A DNA stretch of 64,000 nt, taken from assembly GCA_030704615.1 (NCBI GenBank), contig CM060732.1, positions 2,728,001 to 2,792,000 on the forward strand, written 5' to 3'. This DNA comes from Takakia lepidozioides (lineage: Eukaryota; Streptophyta; Takakiopsida; Takakiales; Takakiaceae). Positions 20,440 to 30,305 of the stretch are shown one piece after another. A model generated the notes under the pieces. The model was not told the origin of the DNA. It did not search any database and worked only from the letters and a program-made list of their open reading frames with translations. The position numbers and the translations under genes are program-made. Position 1 is the first letter of the stretch. Each line of letters opens with the position of its first letter.

Positions 20440-23400
20440 ATGGCCAAGACTAGGCCTAAGGTTGTTCCCTCGGAGGATGGTATGCTGGTTCTTTGGCACA
20501 AGCCTAAGAAAGGGGATGAGGTTCCTTTTTGGTATATGCCAACTGAGTGGGAGGAGATGATAGTGGAGGCAGAGGTGGACCTTAGAGTTCGTGATGGCGC
20601 GAAACAAAGGAATCCCTATAAGTGCAAGTTTTGTGGGCGGCCCATGAATGATAATGTTAGGTTGAATAGGCATGTCATTGATGGGGAGGGTTGTCCTTGG
20701 TTGAACATGGTGGATGGTTGGGACGAGGTTGAGTTGCCACTAAAACCCTGGCCCGCTGCCGAGTTCCCAAAGCAGGTTACTCATTTTGTGGAGAGGTTGA
20801 GAGGGTGTACAAACCCCGAAGCGCGGCGCGCACCAGGAGACGACGTGTCCCCTACTGATCGGCAACAACAGCCCAAAGGGGCAAGAAAACGGAAGCCTGA
20901 TGCACCTGCAGCTTCACAAGTGGCTGCCCCTGCAAAGAGGAGTAGCCGTAGTGAGTCCGACACCGATTTTGAACGCACCAAACCAAAGAAGGGGGCAAAA
21001 AAGGTTAAGATTGTTACTACTTTGCCCTCCGCCCGTGAGAGACAAGCCAAAGTGCGGCCTGAACTCACTGTCACTTGGAGTAGAAAGCCAAAGAAAGCGT
21101 ATCCCTACAGCCATGAGTAGCCAGCAGCAGAAATGGGGGGGATCGGACATGGGGGGGAACGGTCTCAAAGTCAGGGGGGCCAGTCCGGAAAACAACAAAG
21201 ACACGGACATGTGGGGAGCAGATTACTCATCAGGACGAGGGGGAGCAGCCTGCCAGCTCGAGGCCTCCTGCAGGGGATGGGGCCATGGACGTCGACCACG
21301 ACACACCGCACCCGAGCACTCCTCCTGGAACATTTATACTCCTGCAACATGGACTTCTCCCTTCCAATTTTGCTGACCAAAATGATAAAAGATTTTGGGA
21401 TGCATTTGTGAATTTCACATGGAGTGGAGGGTTTGCAATGCGAGTGGAGAGGGCTGAACGCCGCTGGAGAAGATGGCTTCTACAAGAACAGGTTTGCTTC
21501 ACCCCCCAATCTCCTTTTCAGTTTATGGCCATCTGCTCCCCCTAACATTTTCCAAGAATTGCCCCCGGTTTGTAGATGTTGATTCTGTGTTGCATTTTTG
21601 CCTGCAGATCAATGCTTCCGCGGGAGAAATTGAGGCTGTGCGGAAATCAGTGCGGGCATGGAGCACCTGCAAAGACGGCGTTCCCTGTGCTCTATCCATT
21701 GGGCTGGAGTTGGAAGATTTTGAGAGCTACCTTGTGGGAAAGAACAATACTCCATTTGTAACACCCTCCTGTCCGGTGAATGTTGTTCCCCCCATCATGC
21801 CTGTCTCTGCTCCCCCTTCATCATCTACCCCCCCCCCCCCCCGGTCTCTGCTGCAAACACGTCTGCTCCCCCCATATCAGGTCCCCCCACGTCATGTCCC
21901 CTTTGCTTTGTTCCCCCCTCTTCTGCTCCCTCGACTTCTTTCAGGTCTGCTCCCCCCTCTGCTGCTCCCTCCTCTTCTGCTCCCCCCTCATCTCTAGATC
22001 TCCAGTTTGATATTGTTGAACTATTGCTGGAGGAGCAGGATGTTCGACGTCTGCTTCCTGAATTCCCTCTCCTAAGAACTGCCAAGGGAGCTTATGCCAT
22101 TATCTCTTGGCTGAAACGTCAATGTCCAGCCCGGCTGCCTCCGGTCTTTGTTCCCCTCCAAGTTTTTTCTACCATGGATCCTCGACCCCTTGTTTCACAC
22201 TTGTATCCTTTGGCCGATTTAAGGCACGGCATCTGCCCCAGTCATATCATGATGCTTTTTGCACCGTAGACTGCTCACAAACTGCCCTATCATGGATTTG
22301 GACTCTTCTTGCATGGAGGTTGGCGGATGTTTGGGAATTTTCAGAATCAGGAAACTAAGAAGTGCTCCTGGCAGAGGGACAGCTTAGATATGGTACAATG
22401 CAGGACAAAATGCAGATCGTCGACTCCTGCCGAGCATTTCTTCGCATGGTGCATGCCCGAGCGTTTCATGAATTTGCAGCAACGGAAACGGCCCACTTTC
22501 AACTTTTGTGGTGCAAGGGCAATGATGCCGAAGGCCTACGGCGTGCAGCCAGGGCTTGGGAGGATCTATTGTTTAGGCGGGAGCACATTGATTTGGGACA
22601 CTACGTGCATCTTTTGAGTCAGTGCATGCTTTGCCTCTCCAAGATGTTGTCATTGTGAAGATCATAATTGGAATAGTTTTGGCGGGGGAGCAGACTTTAC
22701 AGTCGGGGATCGGGGGATCACGGGATCACGGGGGTCAAAGCTAAGACACAAGCACTTGTCTCTGTGATAGGTGAGGGTGAGGCAGCTGATGTTGGAGTTC
22801 AAAATGCCATGGAGGAGGTCTTGCGAGCAAACAAGGTGTTGTTGGCAAGAAGACATGAACTACATGAGCAACGAGTGTCACCATATGCCCCTCACCTTTC
22901 CCACATCGACATTGACGCCTTCAGTTTATCGTAGTTGTCCCACCATGCATCACAGATGACATCACCAACACCCTCGCAGGTTGAAGACCTTCAAGCGCCT
23001 CATACAGAGACTTTTCAAGTGGAATCTCTGACGGCATGTTTCTACACACCCATTGCGGAAGTTGATGTCAATCCCATCCCCTCTCATACTGTTCTGCCTC
23101 ACAGTTTTCTTTTAGACTCCCCAAGGGAATACTCTGCTGCCATCGCTGTCTCTGTTGCCCCCGCCTCTTCTCCCCTTCCTATCTTTGATCCCTCTCAAGG
23201 AGCGGCCCTCCTCTCCGCTACCCTCTCTGTCTCTGCTGCCCCATCATGTGATGTCCCCGCCGCTGCTCCCCTTCAAATATGTGATCCCGCATCAGGTGCT
23301 ACCCTCCTCTCCGCCCCCGCCCCCCCCCCCCCCTCTGTCTGTTGCCCTCTCTGTTTTTGCTCCCCAACCATGTGATCCCCCCGCCTCTGCTCTTCTTCCA

Positions 23401-25321
23401 TTATCTGCTCCCCCAGAAGTGGCTATCGTCGTCTCACCCCATGCTATCCCATCGGACTCATCTCCCTCCTCGCATGAGTTTTTTTTTTGTGCTCCCCCCT
23501 CATCTGGTACTGCTTTAGTGTGTGTCAGTGCTCCCTCCCTTTCTGATCTCCCTTTAGCCCTGGCAGCCCCCACCTCTACTCCCGTTTTTTTGTCTGCTCC
23601 CCCAAATCTATCTACTATGAAGCATGCATCCGTGTGTGACCCTGGTCCCCCCCTGTCTGCCCCTGACTTCCACTCTTCTTCCCCACATCTGTCTACTCTC
23701 TTGCATGCTACTAGGACTCCCTCTGGTCCCCCCCGTGAGTGCTCCATCACCCGAGGTGTCATCCCTCAACGTTGTTCCCGATGTCATGCCTACTCCCCCC
23801 CATGTATATGCTCTGTCGCAGGCTGCTGTATCTCTCTGTGGTCCTTCACTCTCTGCCCTTGTCCAATCACCTCTTTCAACTCATCCCGAGTCTGTGTGTA
23901 CTTCCCACGTGGAGAGGGAGGATGTGCCAAGAATGGTGGATCCAACTGCCAGGTCTAGCAGATTTGCAGCTGTTTCCAGTCCTCTGCCGACGACACAAGC
24001 TGAGGTTATATCAACGTTGGTGACCCCTGAACGCGAGTCATTGGCAAGGAACACCGAATTGGCAACGGAGGGATTTGTTCCGCCCATGTCTGTTTTCCCA
24101 GGTGCACCCCCGTCTCATGCACAGGCCATCCTGTTGTTATCCGCACTCGTAGATAGTCTGGTCTCCCCCACAGCTGAGCGCTTACTCCAGCCCCTTGGTA
24201 CTGTTCCCATCGCTTCCACAGATCCTTGGAATATTGAATTGGGGTGCCTGATTTTCACATCAAAAAACAAGCTAAAAACGTGTTCCAATTTGGGGTGGAT
24301 TCAACCTGCCAGAGTAGCCTCAGGGGCCCGATTTTCACATCAAAAAACAAGCAGAGAGGGGGCTCAAACCTGGTTCCACATTCACCACGGGTCTGACGGT
24401 TTCTGCTCCAACCCCCCTGCACATGGGTTTGACCTCCGGCAAACCGTCATCTAGCCCAGGAGCAGGTCGAACACGGCATAGGGTTGCTGCAAAAACTTCG
24501 GGATGCCAATTACACCTGCAGGGGAAAGAGCAGGGGGATCAGAAAGAAACAAAGGATAAGGGGAAGGAGAAGGAACAGATGAAGGGCAAGGGGGAGCAGA
24601 CCGGAGAGGGGATTGGCAAGGGGAAGCAAAGACCCCCGAAGGATGAGGGGGAGCCAAAGCGTGCCACAAAAATCAAGGTGACGATACAGGGGAGGGAGGA
24701 GAACTGTACAGCTGAGGGGGAAAGTAAAGCTATCACCGCAACAGGGAAGAAACGGAAGGCGAAATTTGGTCGGCCAGAAGTCACTAAGTAAGTGGGCCAG
24801 GGCTTCCAACGACCAAGGGGGGACCAAATTCATGGTGAGTACATTCAGCAGGGCTTATATGCATGATAGGGAGATGATATGGTTGCTTGAAAACACCCTT
24901 AACAGTTAATTGCCTACCTGTCTGACTTCGTGAACTTGTGTTAAATGCAGAAACCAGAATAGACTGAGGGAAAAGTTCCCAGAGGACAAGGGCTCCCTTA
25001 TTTTCTTCAAAGGCACTCCACAGGAGTCCATTTTGGGTTCATGGGATTATCTACGATTGTCGAAATTGTATGGGGAAGCGGGGGATGGAGGGGTGTTTTT
25101 GTATGCCAATATTTTGCAGCTAAAATCACAAAAAAATGGGGGGCAACTTTTACAACAGATTGGTTTACATATGAGTACGTAGTATCAAAGCAGGATTTTC
25201 TTTGTGGATGGATAGTGGATAATTGGGATGATGCTGATTTGCAGCGTAGACTGTCGCATGTGCATGCTGAGGATGCTGAGGATGTAGCTATTGTATCTCC
25301 ATTCCCCACGAAAAAAAAATG
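20440..25321 (+). CDS. multi-exon gene or element ORF with BED-like zinc finger and Pro/Ser-rich middle
   Basis: The likely start is the ATG at 20440 (MAKTRPKVVPSEDGM). The first open piece runs to 21120 and holds a C2HC finger, CKFCGRPMNDNVRLNRHVID...C (about 20620-20695), like the BED-type fingers at the N-terminus of hAT-related proteins, then a basic linker. Later pieces with protein-like composition are 21285-21491 (FWDAFVNFTWSGGFAMR), joined by a good intron 21492-21607 to INASAGEIEAVRKSVRAW at 21608; 21990-22269 (FDIVELLLEEQDVRRLLPEF); 22362-22658; 22720-22934; a Ser/Ala/Pro-rich stretch to about 24240; and 24423-24787, joined by intron 24788-24950 (GTAAGT...GCAG) to the last exon ending at 25321 (FFKGTPQESILGSWDYL...YEYVVSKQDFL). 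Frames change at C and G runs, so either more introns or indels exist. Function unknown. It may be a transposon-derived protein without its catalytic domain. Confidence 0.4.
21780..24240 (+). repeat. degenerate TCTGCTCCCCC low-complexity tract
   Basis: TCTGCTCCCCC and variants recur dozens of times and give SAPPSS-like peptides in one frame. The tract also occurs upstream of the coding start (19620-20060), so it is a property of the DNA and not only of the protein. Confidence 0.65.
24251..24352 (+). repeat. short direct repeat, 80 bp apart
   Basis: A 22-base run beginning ATTTTCACATCAAAAAACAA is identical at 24251-24272 and 24331-24352. Confidence 0.85.
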
Positions 25322-25387
25322 AAGCTTGTCCAGATCTTTGTAATCCCTTTGTACCTTCTTTGGCGTCCACTGTGCTGTGAAGGGGAT

Positions 25388-25960
25388 CAAGGGGTGAGGG
25401 GGTGAGGGGATCCTTGAGGTGGATTAGAGAACCAGGGATGTGGCGGATGAGGGGGTCATTGAACGAGGGGGTAGGGGGTTCAGGGAACCGGGGGGGGGGG
25501 GGGGGGGGGGTCGGTGCCACAGGGGATCACTTAGCCGGGGGATCGGGGGATGAGAGAGATAAGGGAGCCTGGAAGGCGTTCAGGGGGGATCAGGGGGATC
25601 AGGTTCAGGGGGGTCGGGGGATGAGGGGATGAAGAAGACAAGGGATTGTACAAGGGGTTAGTGGGGATCAGGGAAGCAGGGGAACGGGCTGGCAAATCAG
25701 GGGATCAGGGAACCAGGGGAATGGGTGGGGAAATCAGGGGATCAGGGAAGCAGGGGAACCGGCCGGGAGATGAGGGGATCAGGGAACCAGGGGGATGGGT
25801 GGGGAGATCAGGGGATGAGGGAACCAGGGGAGCGGGCGGGGAGACCAGGGGATCAGGGAACCAGGGGAACAGGGCGGGAGATGAGGGGATCTAGGAGGGA
25901 TGTCGGGAGCTGGACGGGGGATAAGGGATGAGGGGACCACGGGGTGGGGGGATGAGGGAC
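25388..25960 (+). repeat. G-rich minisatellite (GGGGATCAGGGAACCAG units)
   Basis: Imperfect units of about 20-45 bp built from GGGGATCAGGGAACCAGGGG fill this stretch. A run of 21 G lies at 25490-25510. Frames through it stay open but encode only Gly/Arg/Glu-rich repeats. Confidence 0.8.
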
Positions 25961-26351
25961 GGCAGGTTTCGAATCGGGGGATCACGGGTGAAAAGCCGCG
26001 TGTGAAGGGTTGTGAAAGGTCATGTCCGTGTCTTGCACTATGAAAGGTCACGTCCCTTGCATGTACGAGTGGTGCACAAGCATGCAACAAAAACTGAAAA
26101 TAAACTCCAAAGCAAAATCTGAAATTTGCCCAACAATGGCCGAGAGCCGAGAGTCGGAAGATGACCCAGAGCCCACAAACTTTCGCTTTAGTCCAAGACA
26201 GTGTCATTTGCTCTCTGAAAGGGACGATGATACTGAAGCATCGGTTTTATGGTGCACTGCCTTGCAAATGCAATGGTATCTCCTTTTCAGGGGGATCAAC
26301 GGGGAGGGGACCGCCATGGGGGGGACGAAACCCTGTTCCGCCGTTGATGCG

Positions 26352-26352
<1 letters not shown>

Positions 26353-26391
<39 letters not shown>
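26353..26391 (+). repeat. poly(G) run of 39
   Basis: This is an uninterrupted G homopolymer. Its length is likely to be approximate in any assembly. Confidence 0.9.
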
Positions 26392-26393
<2 letters not shown>

Positions 26394-26399
26394 GGTCGA

Positions 26400-27965
26400 G
26401 GGTGGGAAGACACGTGGCATGGCGGTGGCGGGGGATCAACCAGAGGCGGGGGGAGCGGCGGCTCGGTGGATCAGGTCGTGGATGGGACGAGGGGATAGAC
26501 GGCTACGGAGACCACCACGTGGTGGTAGAAGAGAGAGGGGGATCAATTCCCGAGAGGGGGATCAACCGGGGGGGGAGGGATCCGGGGGATCGCCCGGGAT
26601 CGAGGACGGGATCGAATGCGGGGGACCGCGGATGACCCAGTTTTGAGGTTGGATGGATGCGCAGGGAATCCGCGGTTTAGGGGAGCACCACGTGGCGGCC
26701 GATGGCTGGAGGGGGATCAGTGACCATATTGGACGGGGGATCACCCGGGGGGGGGGGGACACCGGCGATGGCCCGGGGGATCGCGCCATCGATGGGATGA
26801 GGGATCGATGGCGGGGGGAGCGCCACGTGGCGTGTCAGTGTCATGGGGCCTTCATCCGGCCGTCGTCCATCCCCTGTGCGAGAGGATGGCGGGGGGATGA
26901 GGGGCGGATGACCTAGAACATCCATTGTTTTGAGGTTGGATGGATGCGCAGGGGATTGACGGTTCGGGGGAGCAGCACGTGGCGGGCGATTAGGGGTGGG
27001 GGATCACTCCCGGTCCGGAGTGGGGATCAAGCTAGGTCGGGGGAGCGGCGACGTCTTGGGGGATCGCGCCGTGGATGGGACGAGGGGATTGGCGGTGGGG
27101 GGAGCGCCACGTGCCGTCCGATGGGTGGAGGGGGATGAATCACCACATTGGACGGGGAATCAACCAAGGGGGGGGGGTGAAGCGGCGACGTCTCGGGGGA
27201 TCGGACCATCGATGGGAAGAGGGGATCGATGGCGGGGGGGAGCGACATGTGGCCTGTCAGTGTCATCACGCCTTCATCCAGCCGTCGTCCATCCCCTGCG
27301 CGGGAGGATGGTGGGGGATGAGGGGCGGATGACACACAACATCCATTGTTTGTGAGGTTGGATGGATGCGCAGGGGATCAACGGTTCGGGGGAGCAGCAC
27401 GTGGCGCGCGATTAGGGTTGGGGGATCACTCCCGGTCCGGAAGGGGGATCAAGGCACGTCGGGGAGCGGCAACGTCTTGGGGGATTGGGCCGTCGATGGG
27501 AAGAGGGGATCGACGGTGGGGGGAGCGGCACGTGGCCTGTCAGTGTCATCGCCCCTTCATCCGGCCGTCGTCTATCCCCTGCGCGGGAGGATGGTGGGGG
27601 GATGAGGGGCGGATGACACACAACATCCATTGTTTGTGAGGTTGGATGGATGCGCAGGGGATCGACGGTTACGGGGAGCCGCATGTGGCGGGCGATTAGG
27701 GTTGGGGGATCACTCCGGTCCGGAAGGGGGATAAGGGCACGTTGGGGGAGTGGCGACGTCTCGGGGAGCGCGCCGTGGATGGGAGGAGGGGATCGATGGT
27801 GGCGGGAGCGCCACGTGGCGATGGACGCGTCATGGGGCCTTCATCCTGCCGTCATCCATTTATTTGAGGTTGGATGGATGGGGAGGGGATCGACGGTTCG
27901 GGGGAGCGCCATGTGGCTGGAGATGGGGGTGGGGGATCACTCCGGCACTGGACGGGGGATCAACC
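26400..27965 (+). repeat. satellite with about 285-bp units and repeated CACGTG motifs
   Basis: Units begin with GGTTGGATGGATGCGCAGGG at about 26645, 26932, 27354 and 27639, with a variant at 27867. Spacing is about 287, 422, 285 and 228 bases, the long one containing a partial extra unit. Each unit has GGGGGATC blocks, a palindromic CCACGTGG-type motif and a TCCATCCCCTGCGCG block. No coding function is seen. Confidence 0.8.
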
Positions 27966-28050
27966 CAGTGAGGGGATCCACAGCGGGGGGCCGTGGAGAT
28001 CGGGCGGTGTTGTGGGGTGCCGCATGGCCAGGGGGTTAGGGGTCCTGGGC

Positions 28051-28073
28051 GGGGGGGGGGGGGGGGGGGGGGG
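28051..28073 (+). repeat. poly(G) run of 23
   Basis: Uninterrupted G run near the left border of the Ty3 element. Confidence 0.9.
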
Positions 28074-28211
28074 TGAGGAGGGCACGGGGAGCAGCGGGCG
28101 GGCGGGGGCGGGGGCAGCGGGCGGAGGGGTCGGAGGGGGGTGGGGATGATTTGACATGGGGCGTCCAGCTCGCCGACGAGGCTCCCGGAGCGGGGGTTCC
28201 CCGGCTGTACC

Positions 28212-28216
28212 TCGCG
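28212..28216 (+). repeat. target-site duplication, left copy (TCGCG)
   Basis: Five bases immediately outside the left LTR, identical to 35196-35200 outside the right LTR. Confidence 0.85.
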
Positions 28217-28944
28217 TGTTGCGCACCTCACTTCGGTAAGCTCCCCCTCAAGTCATAGTTACTCGCTTTGATGCGCGCGCCTGACTCCCAACCTGGCCGC
28301 CGGGCCAACTTGGAGCTTCGGCTGCTCACCGGGGCATAACGGTCCCCCTTTGTTCTCCCAAAGAACCCTCCACCGATTTGGAACCAGCGGGAATTCCCTT
28401 TGGTAGTTGGCAGTCCAGAACAGCTCCCCACTCTTTGGTCGCTTTCCGGCTCACTCGCTTACTCACTAGTTTTTGGTCACCAACGGGCTTGCACCGTTCT
28501 CGGGGTTACTACTCCCTATATATACTTCTGTAGTTGTCCGCGGGGGTTTCACAAACTAGCCATGCCATTTTATGGCGAACCACCACGAAAACCCTCGACT
28601 CCCGGTGATGAGTCGCGGTGAGTCTTGGCCCACTCACCACGGTCCCTATGGACCGTGATGAGTCCCAAGACTCCCCACGACTCCCACCACGAGGTCTCCG
28701 CCCCCATGGTGAGTCCTATGCCACCCCCACTAAGTCCCGCTAAGCTACCACCACCCCTTGTGGAGCCACCCCCACGGCAACCCGGTGTGCGGGGCTCCAC
28801 CTAGTGAGCGCCTCCGCTTCCCTAAGTGCCTTGGGCACTCAAGGGTGCTTCAGCCCCCCATACCTATCGCTGCCACTGCCCCCACCACAGGGGCAGCCCC
28901 TCATGTGTCCCAACCCCCTGCCCTCAAGGCAAAGGGCCGCGACA
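28217..28944 (-). repeat. 3' LTR of the Ty3 element
   Basis: 728 bp. It starts TGTTGCGCACC and ends GCCGCGACA on the plus strand, the terminal bases being inverted repeats of each other (TGTCGCG/CGCGACA in the other LTR). It has one base more than the partner (CACAAACTAG against CACAACTAG). Confidence 0.92.
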
Positions 28945-28960
28945 CACACCCCTACCAACA
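28945..28960 (-). promoter_or_regulatory. polypurine tract next to the 3' LTR
   Basis: On the minus strand GGTAGGGGTGTG abuts the 3' LTR, the position and composition of a plus-strand primer. It is interrupted by two T residues, so the assignment is moderate. Confidence 0.55.
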
Positions 28961-29849
28961 GGGAGTCGATGTCCTCATCGACTTGTCCATTTTGTAGAAA
29001 CGAACATCCAAGTTGTGGCGTCCCACATCAAGGAGTTTGTTTCCGTACCATGGCGTCCCATGGCAAAGAACCAAACCCCACACTTGACTCTACTCTCCAC
29101 TAGCTAGTTCGGCCGACTTCCTCCAAGTCCCGGCCAAGGGTGGAGCCTCTCAAGCTCCTCCCAGTGCACTCTTCTTGGCCTACTTCAAGGCCAAGGAACG
29201 ATCCTCCCCGAGGATTGAATCGCCTTACTGCAACAACATTGCTTGCGACCGCTCATGATGCCGCTTTGGGCATCGCCTTGAGCAAGGGTTCACCTCGAAC
29301 CCTCTTTGACTAGAAAGATAACCTTGAACCAACCGCGCGCCCCAATCACTACAATTGGGTCCACCTTGGAATGCTGGCCTGAGGTACGGAAACACGCCGA
29401 AGCCGCACTACGACTTCGTCCCGAGGCTACACGATTATAGTACGTGAACGGAAGCACGTAGCTTCCGCGTTAGCCCGCACTAAAAGGCAACCCCCTCGGT
29501 AGCGCAGTTATAGTACGCGCACGCGCCAGGTGCGCACTAGCACGTGAACTCCCAAAGAAGGCGCAAGTTTCCTTGCCCCTTGGATGGGAGTCACCCGATT
29601 TCGACACTGTGCAAACACACGATTAACCCAATTTACATCTCCCACTTTTGTAAGCTAGCATGCATTCTACACACTAGCCAGCCATACCATGCATCACCAT
29701 TCCAAACAAAATAGGAAGCACAACATTTGAAAACCATTTCATTTAAAGCAAATTTTGTACAATACAAGTTTTTGCAATCGGATTCCTGAGCTAGCTAAGC
29801 TGGGCTAAGCATGCATTTCCTCCCCCACGCTCCAAGGTTGATGTCCCCA
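28961..29849 (-). other. 3' untranslated region of the Ty3 element
   Basis: No reading frame is seen between the chromodomain stop (29850) and the polypurine tract. It contains CACGTGAAC/GTACGTGAACG-type motifs near 29435-29550. Long 3' untranslated regions are common in chromodomain Ty3 elements. Confidence 0.6.
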
Positions 29850-30305
29850 TCAACGCTTCTTCCGCTTTTGAGGTCGCCCTTGGAAAACTGCAACCGCCTC
29901 GGATGCGTTTCCCATTTCTGAGGCACGCACCCAAGATGCCTCCATATGATGATAGCCCTTCCATTTGACGAGATACTATGTTTCTCGGTTCTTGAACCTC
30001 CTCGACTTAAGTACTGCCTCCACCTCGTACTCAGGTTCATTTTCATGATCCAACAGCACAGGTGACGGACACAACACTTGATGCCGATTCGGACGCGCTT
30101 CATCTTTGAAGTAAGGCTTCAAAAGGGAGACGTGGAATACTGGATGCACCTTGCTGTTTGCCGGCAGCTCCAATTCATACACATCCTCATTCATAACCTT
30201 CTGGATGCGAAAGGGTCCCGCATACGGAGGTATGAACTTTGGACTCACTTCCGGAGGTAGTCGGAAATTCTTGATGTTCAACCAGACCTCCGTGCCTGCC
30301 TTCAA
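29850..30305 (-). pseudogene. integrase C-terminus and chromodomain (shifted, with an internal TAG)
   Basis: From about 30300 the frame encodes [14 protein letters not shown]...GPFRIQKV and VHPVFHVSLLKPY, the conserved tail of Ty3 integrases, then EPEYEVEAVLKSRRF. A TAG at 29976-29978 follows. Beyond it the same frame gives YLVKWKGY and ASWVRASEM, the rest of a chromodomain with its aromatic and KWKGY signature, ending at TGA 29850. The chromodomain is thought to steer integration by reading histone marks. This piece is out of frame with the upstream integrase by one base (an extra G in the TTTGAAGG region near 30305). Confidence 0.85.

Noticed and set aside
21825-23762. Minus-strand frames opposite the Pro/Ser-rich tract
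   Set aside because: Gly/Ala/Glu-rich mirror images of the C-rich repeat, with no domain.
25402-28149. Gly/Arg-rich plus frames and Pro-rich minus frames in the G-rich satellites
   Set aside because: Low-complexity products of the satellite; no start context, splice sites or domain.
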